Positions 43,512 to 52,514 of a stretch of 55,423 bases of DNA are shown here, piece by piece (within the stretch, counting starts at the first letter, position 1; each line of letters opens with the position of its first letter). The stretch is from the IMG/VR virus record IMGVR_UViG_3300044695_002757, positions 1 through 55,423 of that record; one strand, 5' to 3'. This stretch comes from a virus. Made by a program: the position numbers and the translations under genes. Below the pieces are notes generated by a model, which searched no databases, was not told where the DNA came from, and saw only the letters and a list, made by a program, of their open reading frames with translations.

Positions 43512-45110
43512 ATGGAATTATTCGGCTTCGAAATATCACGTAAAAAGCAAGAAGAAGAACAAGCGAAGAAACAATCGTTTGTTGCACCTGACATGGACGA
43601 TGGCGCTACCGTTGTTTCTGAGGGTGGATATTATGGTCAATACGTAGATATCGAGGGCACTAAGGCTAAAGATGATTCGGACTTAATTAAAAAGTACCGC
43701 GAGATCTCTCTTTATCCTGAGTGTGATGCTGCCATCACTGATATCGTTAATGAAGCTATTGTAGCTGATGACGATATTCAACCTGTTGATATTATTACTG
43801 ATGATATTAAATATCCAGATACAATTAAAAAATTAATTAAACAAGAATTTGATACTGTAATTAAATTATTAAAGTTTAATTTTCAAGCACATGACATATT
43901 CCGTAAATGGTATGTTGATGGTAGAATATACTATCATATGATTATTGACGAGAAAAATCCTAAAGCTGGTATTTTAGAATTGCGTCCAATCGATTCTATT
44001 AAAATTCGTAAAGTTCGTTCAGTTATTGAAGAAAAAGATAAAGCTACTGGTGCGAAGATGGTAAAAGGTTTTAATGAATTTTACATTTATAATGATTCAT
44101 TGATGGGCAATTATGCAAATCCGGGTGGATTCGGTGGACCTCGAACACAAGGTCTTAAGATTTCTAAAGACTCGATTGTTCATGTTCCATCAGGTTTAAT
44201 CGATAGCACTTCTAAAAAAATGCTTTCATATCTTTATAAAGCATTAAAACCAGTAAATCAATTACGTATGATGGAAGATTCATTAGTAATCTATCGTATG
44301 GCTCGTGCACCAGAACGTCGTATATTTTATATCGATGTAGGTAATTTGCCTAAAGGTAAAGCTGAAGCATATCTTCGCGATATTATGGCAAGATATAAAA
44401 ACAAAATTGTTTATGATGCTACTACTGGTGAGATTAGAGATGATCGTAAACACATGGCTATGTTGGAAGATTTTTGGTTACCACGTCGTGAAGGCGGTAA
44501 AGGTACTGAGATCTCTACATTACCAGGTGGTGAAAACCTTGGTCAAATCGAAGATATCATTTATTTCCAAAAGAAATTATATCGTTCTTTAAATGTACCA
44601 ATGTCTCGCATGGAGACAGACACTGGTTTCTCACTTGGTCGTTCTAACGAGATATCAAGAGATGAACTGAAATTTAATAAGTTTGTAAGCAGACTGCGTA
44701 AGAAATTTGCAGATGTATTTTTACAAGTCTTAAGGTCACAATTGATCTTAAAAGGTGTTATCTCAAGAGAAGATTGGGACGGCATCAAAGAAGATTTAAT
44801 AATCGACTTTAAGAAAGATAACTATTTTGCAGAACTCAAAGCTAGTGAGATCTTAAGAGAGCGTATGCAAACATTAGCATTGGTTGATCCTTTTGCTGGA
44901 AAATACTATTCACAGATGTGGATTCGTAAACATATCCTTCAACAATCTGATCAAGATATTGAAGAAATGGATATGCAAATGGAGCAAGAACCTCCATCGC
45001 AGCAAGAACTAATGATGATGCAACAACAGCAAGCTGAAGCGCCTGCTGAACCAACCCCTGATCAACCTGCTAATCCTTTATTAGCTTCTGATCAGAATTC
45101 GAACGCGTGA
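43512..45110 (+). CDS. 20: Portal protein gp20
   Basis: A 532-residue protein. The sequences DSDLIKKYREISLYPECDAAI, DIVNEAIVADDDI and MARAPERRIFYIDVGNLPKGKAE are highly diagnostic of T4-like gp20, as is METDTGFSLGRSNEISRDELKF. It forms the dodecameric head vertex ring. The C-terminal tail is Gln/Met-rich, as in relatives. It lies 70 bases after gp19. Confidence 0.93.
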   Translation: MELFGFEISRKKQEEEQAKKQSFVAPDMDDGATVVSEGGYYGQYVDIEGTKAKDDSDLIKKYREISLYPECDAAITDIVNEAIVADDDIQPVDIITDDIKYPDTIKKLIKQEFDTVIKLLKFNFQAHDIFRKWYVDGRIYYHMIIDEKNPKAGILELRPIDSIKIRKVRSVIEEKDKATGAKMVKGFNEFYIYNDSLMGNYANPGGFGGPRTQGLKISKDSIVHVPSGLIDSTSKKMLSYLYKALKPVNQLRMMEDSLVIYRMARAPERRIFYIDVGNLPKGKAEAYLRDIMARYKNKIVYDATTGEIRDDRKHMAMLEDFWLPRREGGKGTEISTLPGGENLGQIEDIIYFQKKLYRSLNVPMSRMETDTGFSLGRSNEISRDELKFNKFVSRLRKKFADVFLQVLRSQLILKGVISREDWDGIKEDLIIDFKKDNYFAELKASEILRERMQTLALVDPFAGKYYSQMWIRKHILQQSDQDIEEMDMQMEQEPPSQQELMMMQQQQAEAPAEPTPDQPANPLLASDQNSNA

Positions 45111-45123
45111 AAGCGCAATATTT

Positions 45124-45131
45124 TATAAATA
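45124..45131 (+). promoter_or_regulatory. T4-type late promoter box
   Basis: Perfect TATAAATA in the 39-base gap between gp20 and the prohead core genes, 18 bases before the next ATG. It fits high expression of the core and capsid genes. Confidence 0.75.
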
Positions 45132-45149
45132 TATTGAAAGAAGGCAATA

Positions 45150-45404
45150 ATGAGTGAATTAGCAACTGATTTGTTAGACGCTATCGCATCTAGTAACCAA
45201 GAAGAAATGCGTGCTAGATTTGATAATGTAATGAATAATAAAATTAATGATGCCCTTCAAGCTAGGAAGATAGAGCTTGCCCAAAGCATTTATGGCGAGG
45301 TGCAAGCAAGTGCTGAACAAGAAGAAGCTCTTCCAATTGATGATGCTGAAGTTGAAAAACAAACCGAAACGGTAGCATCTGAAGATGGAACTAAAGAAGC
45401 TTAA
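45150..45404 (+). CDS. 67: Prohead core protein, gp67-like
   Basis: An 84-residue protein with helical ATDLLDAIASSNQEEMRARFDN and INDALQARKIELAQSIYGE, then a highly acidic tail (EVEKQTETVASEDGTKEA). Size, acidity and location between gp20 and gp21 match T4 gp67, an internal core component cleaved by gp21. The symbol rests mainly on position and composition. It overlaps the next gene by 20 bases. Confidence 0.65.
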   Translation: MSELATDLLDAIASSNQEEMRARFDNVMNNKINDALQARKIELAQSIYGEVQASAEQEEALPIDDAEVEKQTETVASEDGTKEA

Positions 45405-45585
45405 AGACATTCGTGAAAGCGGAAAGATTTTATTAAGTCTTCCCGCTGGCACAGATAAAGTCGAGGTCAAAGAGACTCTCGGCGTATATTACATTTATAT
45501 AAACGACTTAAAAGTGGAAACTTTTAGGACTAAAGAAACAGCTTTAGAAGTTGCTAACGAAGCAGCTCAAGCTTTAGGGACATAA
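45385..45585 (+). CDS. Prohead core protein, gp68 position
   Basis: A 66-residue protein with KDIRESGKILLSLPAGTD and VYYIYINDLKVETFRTKETALEVA. It is much shorter than T4 gp68 but occupies the gp68 position between gp67 and gp21. Prohead core role is inferred from position; sequence alone does not prove it. Confidence 0.55.
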   Translation: MELKKLKDIRESGKILLSLPAGTDKVEVKETLGVYYIYINDLKVETFRTKETALEVANEAAQALGT

Positions 45586-45587
45586 GA

Positions 45588-46235
45588 ATGAAATTAATTA
45601 CAGAACAAATTGATTCAGACATTCAGGTTATAACTGAAGCTAAACAAAACGGATCTAAAGACTTCTTCATTGAAGGTATCTTTATGATGGCTGATTCGAA
45701 AAATCGTAATGGTCGTGTGTATGAATCCAAGATTTTAAAACCTGCTGTTGAAAAATATATTCAAGAGCAAGTTAAACAAGGTAGAGCTGTTGGAGAACTT
45801 AACCATCCAGATGGTCCAACAATTAACCTTGATAAAGTTTCTCACCTAATTACAGACCTTCGTTTTGAAGGTAATAATGTAATAGGTAAGGCAAAAATCC
45901 TAAACACTCCTATGGGTCAAATCGTAAAAGGTTTGCTCGAAGGTGGTGTAAAATTAGGAGTATCATCTCGTGGTATGGGTAGTCTTGAGGAAAGAAACGG
46001 TCAAAACTATGTGAAAGATGATTTTCACTTAGCTACCGTTGATATCGTTCAAGATCCATCTGCGCCCGCTGCTTTCGTTAACGGAATCATGGAAGGCGTA
46101 GAATGGATTGTTGAAAACGGTATTTTCAAACCTCAAGAAATTGAAAAGATTGAGACTGAAATTAAGAGAACACCAAAGGCTCAGCTTGCTGAAGCTCAAG
46201 TACGTGTTTTTCAATATTTCCTCTCTAAACTTTAA
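45588..46235 (+). CDS. 21: Prohead protease gp21
   Basis: A 215-residue protein, the same length as T4 gp21. LNHPDGPTIN gives the catalytic H73 and GVSSRGMGS gives the catalytic Ser (S126 or S127), as in herpes-type assembly proteases. It cleaves scaffold, core and capsid proteins and then itself. It is placed between the core genes and gp22. Confidence 0.9.
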   Translation: MKLITEQIDSDIQVITEAKQNGSKDFFIEGIFMMADSKNRNGRVYESKILKPAVEKYIQEQVKQGRAVGELNHPDGPTINLDKVSHLITDLRFEGNNVIGKAKILNTPMGQIVKGLLEGGVKLGVSSRGMGSLEERNGQNYVKDDFHLATVDIVQDPSAPAAFVNGIMEGVEWIVENGIFKPQEIEKIETEIKRTPKAQLAEAQVRVFQYFLSKL

Positions 46236-46253
46236 CACTAAGGAGTGATTTGA

Positions 46254-47327
46254 ATGTCACAACAAGATCTTAATAAAGGTCAATTAGACGACGTAAAGCT
46301 TAGTGATGAACAACTCGTTGAAGTTTCTGAGGAACTAGCTGAAGATGCAGCAGCAACTGTAGCCGCAAAGGGAGACGCTAAGTCTGCCAAATACGGTCAA
46401 GATGCTGATTTCCAAGACGACAAGGCTAAAACCCTTGCTGATCTAGGAGCTACTAAGACAGCTGAAGCCCCTAAAACTAAATCGGGTATCATCGCTGCAA
46501 CAGTTGAAAAATTGTCTAGCTTGAAAAAAGAAGATCTTCAAGTTATCTACGGTAAACTTTTCTCTGAAGAGTCTACTAACGAAGTTAAAGAAGCGGTAGT
46601 TGAAATCGATGTAACAGAAGACCTAAAAGCTCTTACTGAAGCTGATGTCAACTTATCTGAAGAATTCAAAGAGAAATCTGCGGTTCTTTTCCAAACTGCT
46701 TTAACATCTCGTGTAACTGTAGAAAAAAATAAACTTGAAGAGCAGTATCAATCTAACTTAGACGAAGCTGTAGAAGGCATTCGTTCAGAACTCGTTGAGA
46801 AAATCGATGGTTACCTGAACTATGTCGTAGAACAGTGGATGGAAGAAAATGAACTTGCTGTTGAAACCGGCCTCCGTGCTGAGATCGCAGAAAGTTTTAT
46901 CGACTCTCTAAAAACTGTATTCGTTGAACACTACATTGATGTTCCAGAAGGTAAAGTCGATCTAGTCGACGGTTTAGCAGAACAAGTTGAAGAACTTGAA
47001 GGTCAATTACAAGCTCACACTGAAAAAGCTGTTGCGCTTGCACAAAAAGTTGAAGAACTTTCCCGTGAAAAAATTGTCCGTGAAGCTACTGAAGGTATGA
47101 TCGCGACAGAAGCTGAAAAGCTTAAGTCACTCATTGAAAGTATTGACTTTGATGACGCTGAATCTTTCACTAAGAAAGTTATCATCGTTAAAGAAGCACA
47201 CTTCAAGGGTACATCACCTACTATAACAATCAGTGAAGAAACAGACGAACAACCTGCAGAACAAACTACTGCTTCTCCACGTATGGCAGCTTATATGAGC
47301 GCTATATCCCGTACCACTAAAAAATAA
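46254..47327 (+). CDS. 22: Prohead scaffold protein gp22
   Basis: A 357-residue acidic, helical protein with EQYQSNLDEAVEGIRSELVEK and DGYLNYVVEQWMEENELAVE, a diagnostic segment of T4-like gp22. It forms the internal scaffold that is degraded during maturation. The N-terminal third is longer than in T4. A good ribosome binding site AAGGAGTG lies before the ATG. Confidence 0.88.
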   Translation: MSQQDLNKGQLDDVKLSDEQLVEVSEELAEDAAATVAAKGDAKSAKYGQDADFQDDKAKTLADLGATKTAEAPKTKSGIIAATVEKLSSLKKEDLQVIYGKLFSEESTNEVKEAVVEIDVTEDLKALTEADVNLSEEFKEKSAVLFQTALTSRVTVEKNKLEEQYQSNLDEAVEGIRSELVEKIDGYLNYVVEQWMEENELAVETGLRAEIAESFIDSLKTVFVEHYIDVPEGKVDLVDGLAEQVEELEGQLQAHTEKAVALAQKVEELSREKIVREATEGMIATEAEKLKSLIESIDFDDAESFTKKVIIVKEAHFKGTSPTITISEETDEQPAEQTTASPRMAAYMSAISRTTKK

Positions 47328-47341
47328 AGAGGAAACATAAA

Positions 47342-48730
47342 ATGTTTTTAGCTGAACAAGCACAACAAAAATGGGCTGAAGTCCTAGATCACGCAGATCT
47401 TCCAGCGATTAAAGACCCATACAAACGCGCAGTTACTGCCGTTATTTTAGAAAACCAAGAGAAGGCACTTGCTGAAGAGCGTGCACAATCTTCTTACGGT
47501 TCATTAAACGAAGCTGCTCCAACAAACGCAACTGGTGCAAGCATTTCAAACTTTGATCCAATCTTAATCAGTTTGGTTCGTCGTTCAATGCCTAACCTTA
47601 TCGCTTATGATATTGCTGGCGTTCAACCAATGTCCGGTCCTACTGGCTTAATCTTCGCGATGAAGTCACGTTACACATCACAAAGCGGTACAGAAGCACT
47701 TTACAACGAAGCTGATACAGATTTCTCATCATCATCATTCTCAGGTAGCACAGCTACTAACAAGAATGGTACACACGGTGGTACATCTGATGGTCTTCCA
47801 GGTACAGACACAACAGTTAACACTGGTGGTTCTGCTACTGCTGGTACATCTGCTGCTGATACAATCGCTGACAACTTTGGTGTTGGTGGTGGTATGACTA
47901 CAGCTGAGTCAGAAGCTTTAGGTGATTCTTCAACTAATTCTTTCGCTCAAATGGCATTCAGTATTGAAAAAGCAACAGTGACTGCAAAGACACGTGCTTT
48001 AAAAGCTGAATACACAATGGAATTAGCACAAGACTTAAAAGCAGTTCATGGTCTTGACGCTGAAACAGAATTAGCGAACATCCTTTCAGCTGAAATTTTA
48101 GCTGAAATCAATCGCGAAGTTATTCGTACAATCAACGTTAAAGCAAAATTAGGTGCTCAAACAGCTAATTGCACAAGCGCTGGTACATTTAACTTAGTAA
48201 CTGATGCTGATGGTCGTTGGTCAGTTGAAAAATTCAAAGGTCTTTTAGTTCAAATCGATCGCGAAGCTAATCAGATTGCCAAAGATACTCGTAGAGGTAA
48301 AGGCAATTTCATCGTTTGTTCATCAGACGTTGCAACAGCTTTAGCAGCTTCTGGCATGTTGGTATACAATCCAGCTATGTCAGTTGATTTAGCAGTTGAC
48401 GATACTGGCAATACATTTGCTGGTGTATTAAATGGCAAAATCAAAGTGTACATCGATCCATATGCTACACAAGACTACGTAACTGTTGGTTACCGTGGTA
48501 CAAACCCATATGACGCTGGTTTATTCTACGCTCCATATGTACCACTCACAATGGTTCGTGCTGTTGATCAAGGTTCTTTCCAACCTAAGATCGGTTTCAA
48601 AACACGTTACGGTATGATCGCTAACCCATTCTCTAATCCTGGTTCAGCACCAGTTAGTGATACTGGTTTAAATCGTACTAACTGTTATTTCCGTATTTTC
48701 AGAGTAACAGGTCTTTTAGACAACGCTTAA
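47342..48730 (+). CDS. 23: Major capsid protein gp23
   Basis: A 462-residue protein. ISNFDPILISLVRRSMPNLI, AYDIAGVQPMSGPTGLIFAM, and FYAPYVPLTMVRAVDQ, with FQPKIGFKTRYGM, are textbook gp23 sequence. The N-terminal 60 or so residues are the prohead propeptide removed by gp21, with a likely cleavage near the Glu-rich/SYGSLNEA segment. It starts 14 bases after gp22 and is followed by a strong terminator. Confidence 0.95.
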   Translation: MFLAEQAQQKWAEVLDHADLPAIKDPYKRAVTAVILENQEKALAEERAQSSYGSLNEAAPTNATGASISNFDPILISLVRRSMPNLIAYDIAGVQPMSGPTGLIFAMKSRYTSQSGTEALYNEADTDFSSSSFSGSTATNKNGTHGGTSDGLPGTDTTVNTGGSATAGTSAADTIADNFGVGGGMTTAESEALGDSSTNSFAQMAFSIEKATVTAKTRALKAEYTMELAQDLKAVHGLDAETELANILSAEILAEINREVIRTINVKAKLGAQTANCTSAGTFNLVTDADGRWSVEKFKGLLVQIDREANQIAKDTRRGKGNFIVCSSDVATALAASGMLVYNPAMSVDLAVDDTGNTFAGVLNGKIKVYIDPYATQDYVTVGYRGTNPYDAGLFYAPYVPLTMVRAVDQGSFQPKIGFKTRYGMIANPFSNPGSAPVSDTGLNRTNCYFRIFRVTGLLDNA

Positions 48731-48770
48731 ATCTATACAAGCTTAGAATTACAATAAGTATAGAACTCTA

Positions 48771-48798
48771 AGAGGGAACTTCGGTTCCCTCTTTTTTT
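48771..48798 (+). terminator. Rho-independent terminator after gp23
   Basis: A perfect 9-bp stem, AGAGGGAAC and GTTCCCTCT, with a TTCG tetraloop and a run of Ts, 40 bases after the gp23 stop. It is a classic strong terminator for the head gene transcript. Confidence 0.93.
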
Positions 48799-48810
48799 GT
48801 CTGGGATTGA

Positions 48811-48818
48811 TATAAATA
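48811..48818 (+). promoter_or_regulatory. T4-type late promoter box
   Basis: Perfect TATAAATA between the gp23 terminator and the tail-tube-like gene, 26 bases before its ATG. Confidence 0.78.
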
Positions 48819-48844
48819 GATAATATTGTGGAGATATATTAAAA

Positions 48845-49348
48845 ATGGCAAATAAAAATTACGATATAGGCGTTGAACCGGGGTTAGTAACAGCAAATAA
48901 AAATCCATTAGTTGCATCAGATGGATTTAGATTCGTATTTGCTCGAGCGCCAAACGTTCAATACTTTGCACAGAGTATTAGTATCCCTTCTGTAACTGTT
49001 TCAGAAGTTGCAATTCCTCGTGGACAACAAACTGCATTTGTACCAGGAGATCATATTCAATATGATCCTTTAACTATTACGATGTTGGTTTCTGAAGATA
49101 TGAATAACTTCCAAGAAATCTATGATTGGTTAAATCGCAGTATTAATATGGCTAAGTATGAAGATAAATTTGATGATTTGACAATTTATGTTTTAACAAG
49201 CAAAAATAATCCTAACAAGAAAATATTTTTCCGTAATGTATTTCCAACCAGTATAGGGAATATTTCGTTTTCAGTACAAGAAGCAGATGTTGTTTATGGT
49301 ACTGTAGATGTCACTTTCCGCTACGACTATTTCACGTTCGAAAATTAA
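48845..49348 (+). CDS. Tail-tube-like virion protein
   Basis: A 167-residue protein with VQYFAQSISIPSVTVSEVAI, HIQYDPLTITMLVSEDMNNF and IYDWLNRSI, the fold pattern of gp19-type tube proteins. In T4-like marine phages the gene after gp23 is often labelled gp3 (tail completion); this protein is of similar size, but its sequence looks more like a tube-family member. A tail tube end or initiator component is likely. It has its own late promoter box. Confidence 0.65.
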   Translation: MANKNYDIGVEPGLVTANKNPLVASDGFRFVFARAPNVQYFAQSISIPSVTVSEVAIPRGQQTAFVPGDHIQYDPLTITMLVSEDMNNFQEIYDWLNRSINMAKYEDKFDDLTIYVLTSKNNPNKKIFFRNVFPTSIGNISFSVQEADVVYGTVDVTFRYDYFTFEN

Positions 49349-49351
49349 CTG

Positions 49352-49380
49352 TTTACTTTTCCTTAAATATGTGGTATAAT
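49352..49380 (+). promoter_or_regulatory. Sigma-70-type promoter ahead of uvsY
   Basis: TTTACT (-35) and TATAAT (-10, 49375-49380) are separated by exactly 17 bases, with a TGTGG lead-in to the -10. It lies 32 bases before uvsY. A host-RNA-polymerase early or middle promoter fits recombination genes. Confidence 0.75.
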
Positions 49381-49411
49381 AGGGTATAAAACATAACCCT
49401 AAGGTTTTAAC

Positions 49412-49861
49412 ATGCTGACACTTGAACAAATATTAGATAATTGGAAAGTCGATTGCCAGATCGATGATATTGAATTGGATAAGTCTTCTAAAGATACTCC
49501 TAAATTACATGCGAAATATGTAGAACTTCTTTCACTAGCTAAACTTCAAAAACATCGTAAAGAAATGGAGTTTAAAAAACTGTTGAAAGATAAATTCATG
49601 TGGTATAATGGCAAAATGGATAAAGCTACAATGGATGACAAAGGTTGGGATTATGATCCATTCGATGGACTAAGTAAACCCATGAAAAGCGATATGGATT
49701 ATTTTTATGAAAGCGATGATCAAGTTCAAACACTTCAATTACAAATTGAATACTGGAAAACAGTAGTAGATACATTATCTGATATAGTTTCTAATATTAC
49801 ATGGCGTCATCAGACGATCGGTAATATGATTAAGTGGAGACAGTTTACATCCGGTGTATAA
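49412..49861 (+). CDS. uvsY: Recombination mediator UvsY
   Basis: A 149-residue protein slightly longer than T4 UvsY (137). It has the same layout: an N-terminal ID-x-x-x-L-x-K..KLHAKYVELLSLAK, the WYNGK segment, and DDQVQTLQLQIEYWKTVVDTLSD followed by a basic helix ending IKWRQFTSGV. It loads UvsX recombinase on single-stranded DNA. The stop overlaps the uvsW start (TAATG). Confidence 0.85.
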   Translation: MLTLEQILDNWKVDCQIDDIELDKSSKDTPKLHAKYVELLSLAKLQKHRKEMEFKKLLKDKFMWYNGKMDKATMDDKGWDYDPFDGLSKPMKSDMDYFYESDDQVQTLQLQIEYWKTVVDTLSDIVSNITWRHQTIGNMIKWRQFTSGV

Positions 49862-51339
49862 TGGATAAGATAGTAATTAGCAAAATTAATGATGTGCACT
49901 TGAAAGTTGAGTGCGATGGTGGTGTTAAACAAGAATTAGCAGACTATTTTACATTCTATGTTCCTGGCTATAAATTCATGCCAGCGTTTAAGAATAAAAT
50001 ATGGGATGGAAAGATTAGACTATATGATCTACGATCTAAAACTCTGTATGTAGGTCTATTAAATTATATTATTAAATTTGCTGAAGAACGTGGATATGAA
50101 GTCGAAGTTAACGTTCCAAATCAAATAACTAAAGTCAACGAAGAAGATTTACAAACTTTCGTCAATAAATTTCTAAAGCTTCCATTTGAACCGCGCGATT
50201 ATCAATATCAAGCCGCTGTTTATGGACTAAGAAACAAACGTGCACTACTCGTATCACCTACCGCATCTGGTAAATCTTTAATAATTTATATTATCATACG
50301 CTTTTATTTAAGTGTATTAAAGCAACAACGGTTATTACTAATCGTTCCAACTACTAGTTTAGTTGAACAAATGAGATCTGACTTTTTGACGTATGCACAA
50401 AATGATGATTCATTTGACGAATCTATGATCCATACAATTTATAGCGGAAAAGAAAAAGATACATCTGCTCAGATTGTTATTACTACATGGCAATCTGTAT
50501 ATAAGTTACCTAAAGAATGGTTTGAATCTTTTAGAATGGTTATCGGCGACGAAGCCCATACATTCCAAGCAAAATCATTATCATCTATTATGGAGAAATT
50601 AATAGATTGCCCATATCGTTTTGGTTTAACTGGAACTTTAGACGGTACATTAACCCATAAATTAGTTTTAGAAGGTTTATTTGGTACTGTATATCAAGTA
50701 ACTACTACTAAAGCTTTGATGGATTCAGATCAACTTGCAAAATTAGACATTAAGTGTTTAGTGATGAAATATTCTGACGAAGAATGCAAGTTAATTAAAG
50801 ATAAAACTTATGCAGAGGAAATCGATTTTATCATTGCTCATCAAAAGAGAAATAATTTTATTAAAAACTTAACGCTAGATCAAGAAGGTAATACGCTAGT
50901 ATTGTTTAATCGTGTTGATAAACATGGCAAACCTTTATTTAAATTGATTAGAGATAATGCCGTAGAAAGTAGAAAAGTATTTTACGTATCTGGAGAAACT
51001 GATGTCGCTGATAGAGAAACAGTTCGTGCTATAACAGAGAAAGAAAAAAATGCTATTATCGTAGCATCATTAGGAACGTTCTCAACAGGCATCAATATTA
51101 AGAATTTGCATAATATTATATTTGCATCTCCTTCTAAATCACAGATTAAAGTATTGCAATCAATTGGCCGAGGTTTAAGAAAAGCTGATGATGGCAGAGA
51201 TACAACTTTATATGATATATCCGATGACTTACATTGGAAGACTAAAAAGAATTTTACGCTTATCCATGCTGGAATTCGGATTCAAATATATAGTAAAGAA
51301 CAGTTCAATTATAAGATCCACGAGGTCAAACTAACATGA
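49861..51339 (+). CDS. uvsW: Helicase UvsW
   Basis: A 492-residue SF2 helicase from ATG 49861; an upstream in-frame start at 49834 is less likely. SPTASGKS (132-139) is Walker A, GDEAHTF is the DEAH box, FGLTGTLDGT is motif III, and QSIGRGLRKADDGRD is motif VI. UvsW unwinds branched DNA and R-loops and turns off origin replication. The N-terminal 110 residues form the usual UvsW DNA-binding domain. It overlaps uvsY and the next gene. Confidence 0.9.
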   Translation: MDKIVISKINDVHLKVECDGGVKQELADYFTFYVPGYKFMPAFKNKIWDGKIRLYDLRSKTLYVGLLNYIIKFAEERGYEVEVNVPNQITKVNEEDLQTFVNKFLKLPFEPRDYQYQAAVYGLRNKRALLVSPTASGKSLIIYIIIRFYLSVLKQQRLLLIVPTTSLVEQMRSDFLTYAQNDDSFDESMIHTIYSGKEKDTSAQIVITTWQSVYKLPKEWFESFRMVIGDEAHTFQAKSLSSIMEKLIDCPYRFGLTGTLDGTLTHKLVLEGLFGTVYQVTTTKALMDSDQLAKLDIKCLVMKYSDEECKLIKDKTYAEEIDFIIAHQKRNNFIKNLTLDQEGNTLVLFNRVDKHGKPLFKLIRDNAVESRKVFYVSGETDVADRETVRAITEKEKNAIIVASLGTFSTGINIKNLHNIIFASPSKSQIKVLQSIGRGLRKADDGRDTTLYDISDDLHWKTKKNFTLIHAGIRIQIYSKEQFNYKIHEVKLT

Positions 51340-51740
51340 TTAGTAGAGATATAAGACAGCTTAAACTAATGAATGGCGAAGAAATCCTAACTGAAGTTAT
51401 TGGTGAGGATCGCGAAGAAGTGTTGATTAGAGCACCATTAAAGGTTTATAGAGAGCGTATAGAAATGGGAACGGTTGCTAGAGAAGCAAATTTGTTTACG
51501 CCTTGGATGGGATTTTGTGATGAAGAAGAACACATCATTGCTAAGTCTAACATAGTCGCTATGGGTCTTGTCAATGATGCTGTTGCAATGTATTATACTA
51601 AGATGATGATTAATGTGGAGCATGATTCAATGACTCCTATCTTAGATGCATCTCAAGCTAAAATACCTGAAGTAGCTCATAGCAGAACAGCTTTCCAGAT
51701 CTTAGAAGAGGATGATGATACACCGCCAACGTATCACTAA
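51336..51740 (+). CDS. Small Sm-like conserved T4-like phage protein
   Basis: A 134-residue protein. RQLKLMNGEEILTEVIGED and EVLIRAPLKVYRERI resemble the first strands of an Sm/LSm-type barrel, and a short helical acidic tail ends EEDDDTPPTYH. Similar small proteins occur between uvsW and gene 55 in T4-like marine phages; the function is not known to me. RNA binding is possible but inferred. The start overlaps the uvsW stop by 4 bases. Confidence 0.6.
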   Translation: MISRDIRQLKLMNGEEILTEVIGEDREEVLIRAPLKVYRERIEMGTVAREANLFTPWMGFCDEEEHIIAKSNIVAMGLVNDAVAMYYTKMMINVEHDSMTPILDASQAKIPEVAHSRTAFQILEEDDDTPPTYH

Positions 51741-51896
51741 TCTTATACCTGCTGGCCCTGGGGGTAGATATATTATACACTGTAAATAGTCTGTTGTACA
51801 TAGGCCCCCCGAAAATATATTTTTAAATAAGATGTACATTTTGTTATTTTTATGGTATAATACCAACATGTGTCCCATTAATTGGAGTGAATGAAG
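51741..51896 (+). other. Intergenic segment with GC-rich patches before gene 55
   Basis: The longest gene-free stretch in the window (156 bases). It holds two GC patches, GGCCCTGGGGG (51754-51764) and GGCCCCCC (51813-51820), that can pair as a short stem over a long AT-rich loop. An AT-rich run follows, then the gene 55 promoter. It could hold an RNA element or an upstream terminator. No tRNA or ORF of convincing quality is seen. Confidence 0.4.
51833..51861 (+). promoter_or_regulatory. Sigma-70-type promoter ahead of gene 55
   Basis: TGTACA (-35, four of six consensus bases) and TATAAT (-10, 51856-51861) with a 17-base spacer and TATGG lead-in. The GGTATAAT core is shared with the uvsY promoter, which suggests a common early or middle class. 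GGAG at 51884 then serves gene 55. Confidence 0.7.
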
Positions 51897-52514
51897 ATGT
51901 CTGAAATAAAGGCTCGTCCGCATTATGTGGATAATAAAAAATTCGGCTTAGCGTTAGTCGACTATGCAGCAGCAGTCAACGAAGCAAAAGCCAACGGAAC
52001 TACAATTCCTGTAGTACCTAATTACATAGCTGAATGTTTTTTAAAAATTGCAGAAGGTTTATCTCACAAGGTAAACTTTATTAGATACACGTATCGTGAA
52101 GAGATGGTGATGGATGCAGTAGAGAATTGTTTACGAGCGATTACCAACTATAATCCAAATGCCGTAACTAGAACTGGTACACAAAACGCATTCTCATACT
52201 TTACTCAAATTTGCTTTTTTGCATTCTTAAGACGTATTGAAAAAGAGAAAAAACAACAAGACATCAAATTTAAGTTTATTGAACAAGCTGGCATCGAAGA
52301 TTTCATTGCTCAAGTTGAAGGAGATGATACACACGGCGAGCAAGCATTCATTGACTCTTTAAGAGAACGTATTGGTCGAATCAAAGAAAAAGACTCACAA
52401 ATTAAAGAGTATGCAAAAAAAGAAAAGAAAAACAAATCATTAGAACTATTCATGACTGATTCAATGGTCGATGAATTAGAATCTTTTATTGCTGAAAACA
52501 CTGAGGCTGTTTAA
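51897..52514 (+). CDS. 55: Late-transcription sigma factor gp55
   Basis: A 205-residue protein from ATG 51897, which lies 9 bases after GGAG; ATG 51891 is only 3 bases away. VVPNYIAECFLKIAEGLSHK, FIRYTYREEMVMDAVENCLR and NAFSYFTQICFFAFLRRIEKEKKQ are typical gp55. It directs host RNA polymerase to TATAAATA late promoters, five well-placed examples of which lie in this window. It has its own sigma-70-type promoter. Confidence 0.92.
   Translation: MSEIKARPHYVDNKKFGLALVDYAAAVNEAKANGTTIPVVPNYIAECFLKIAEGLSHKVNFIRYTYREEMVMDAVENCLRAITNYNPNAVTRTGTQNAFSYFTQICFFAFLRRIEKEKKQQDIKFKFIEQAGIEDFIAQVEGDDTHGEQAFIDSLRERIGRIKEKDSQIKEYAKKEKKNKSLELFMTDSMVDELESFIAENTEAV

Noticed and set aside
48845-49348. Firm assignment as gp3 tail completion protein.
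   Set aside because: Position fits but the sequence looks more like the gp19 tube family, so no symbol was given.
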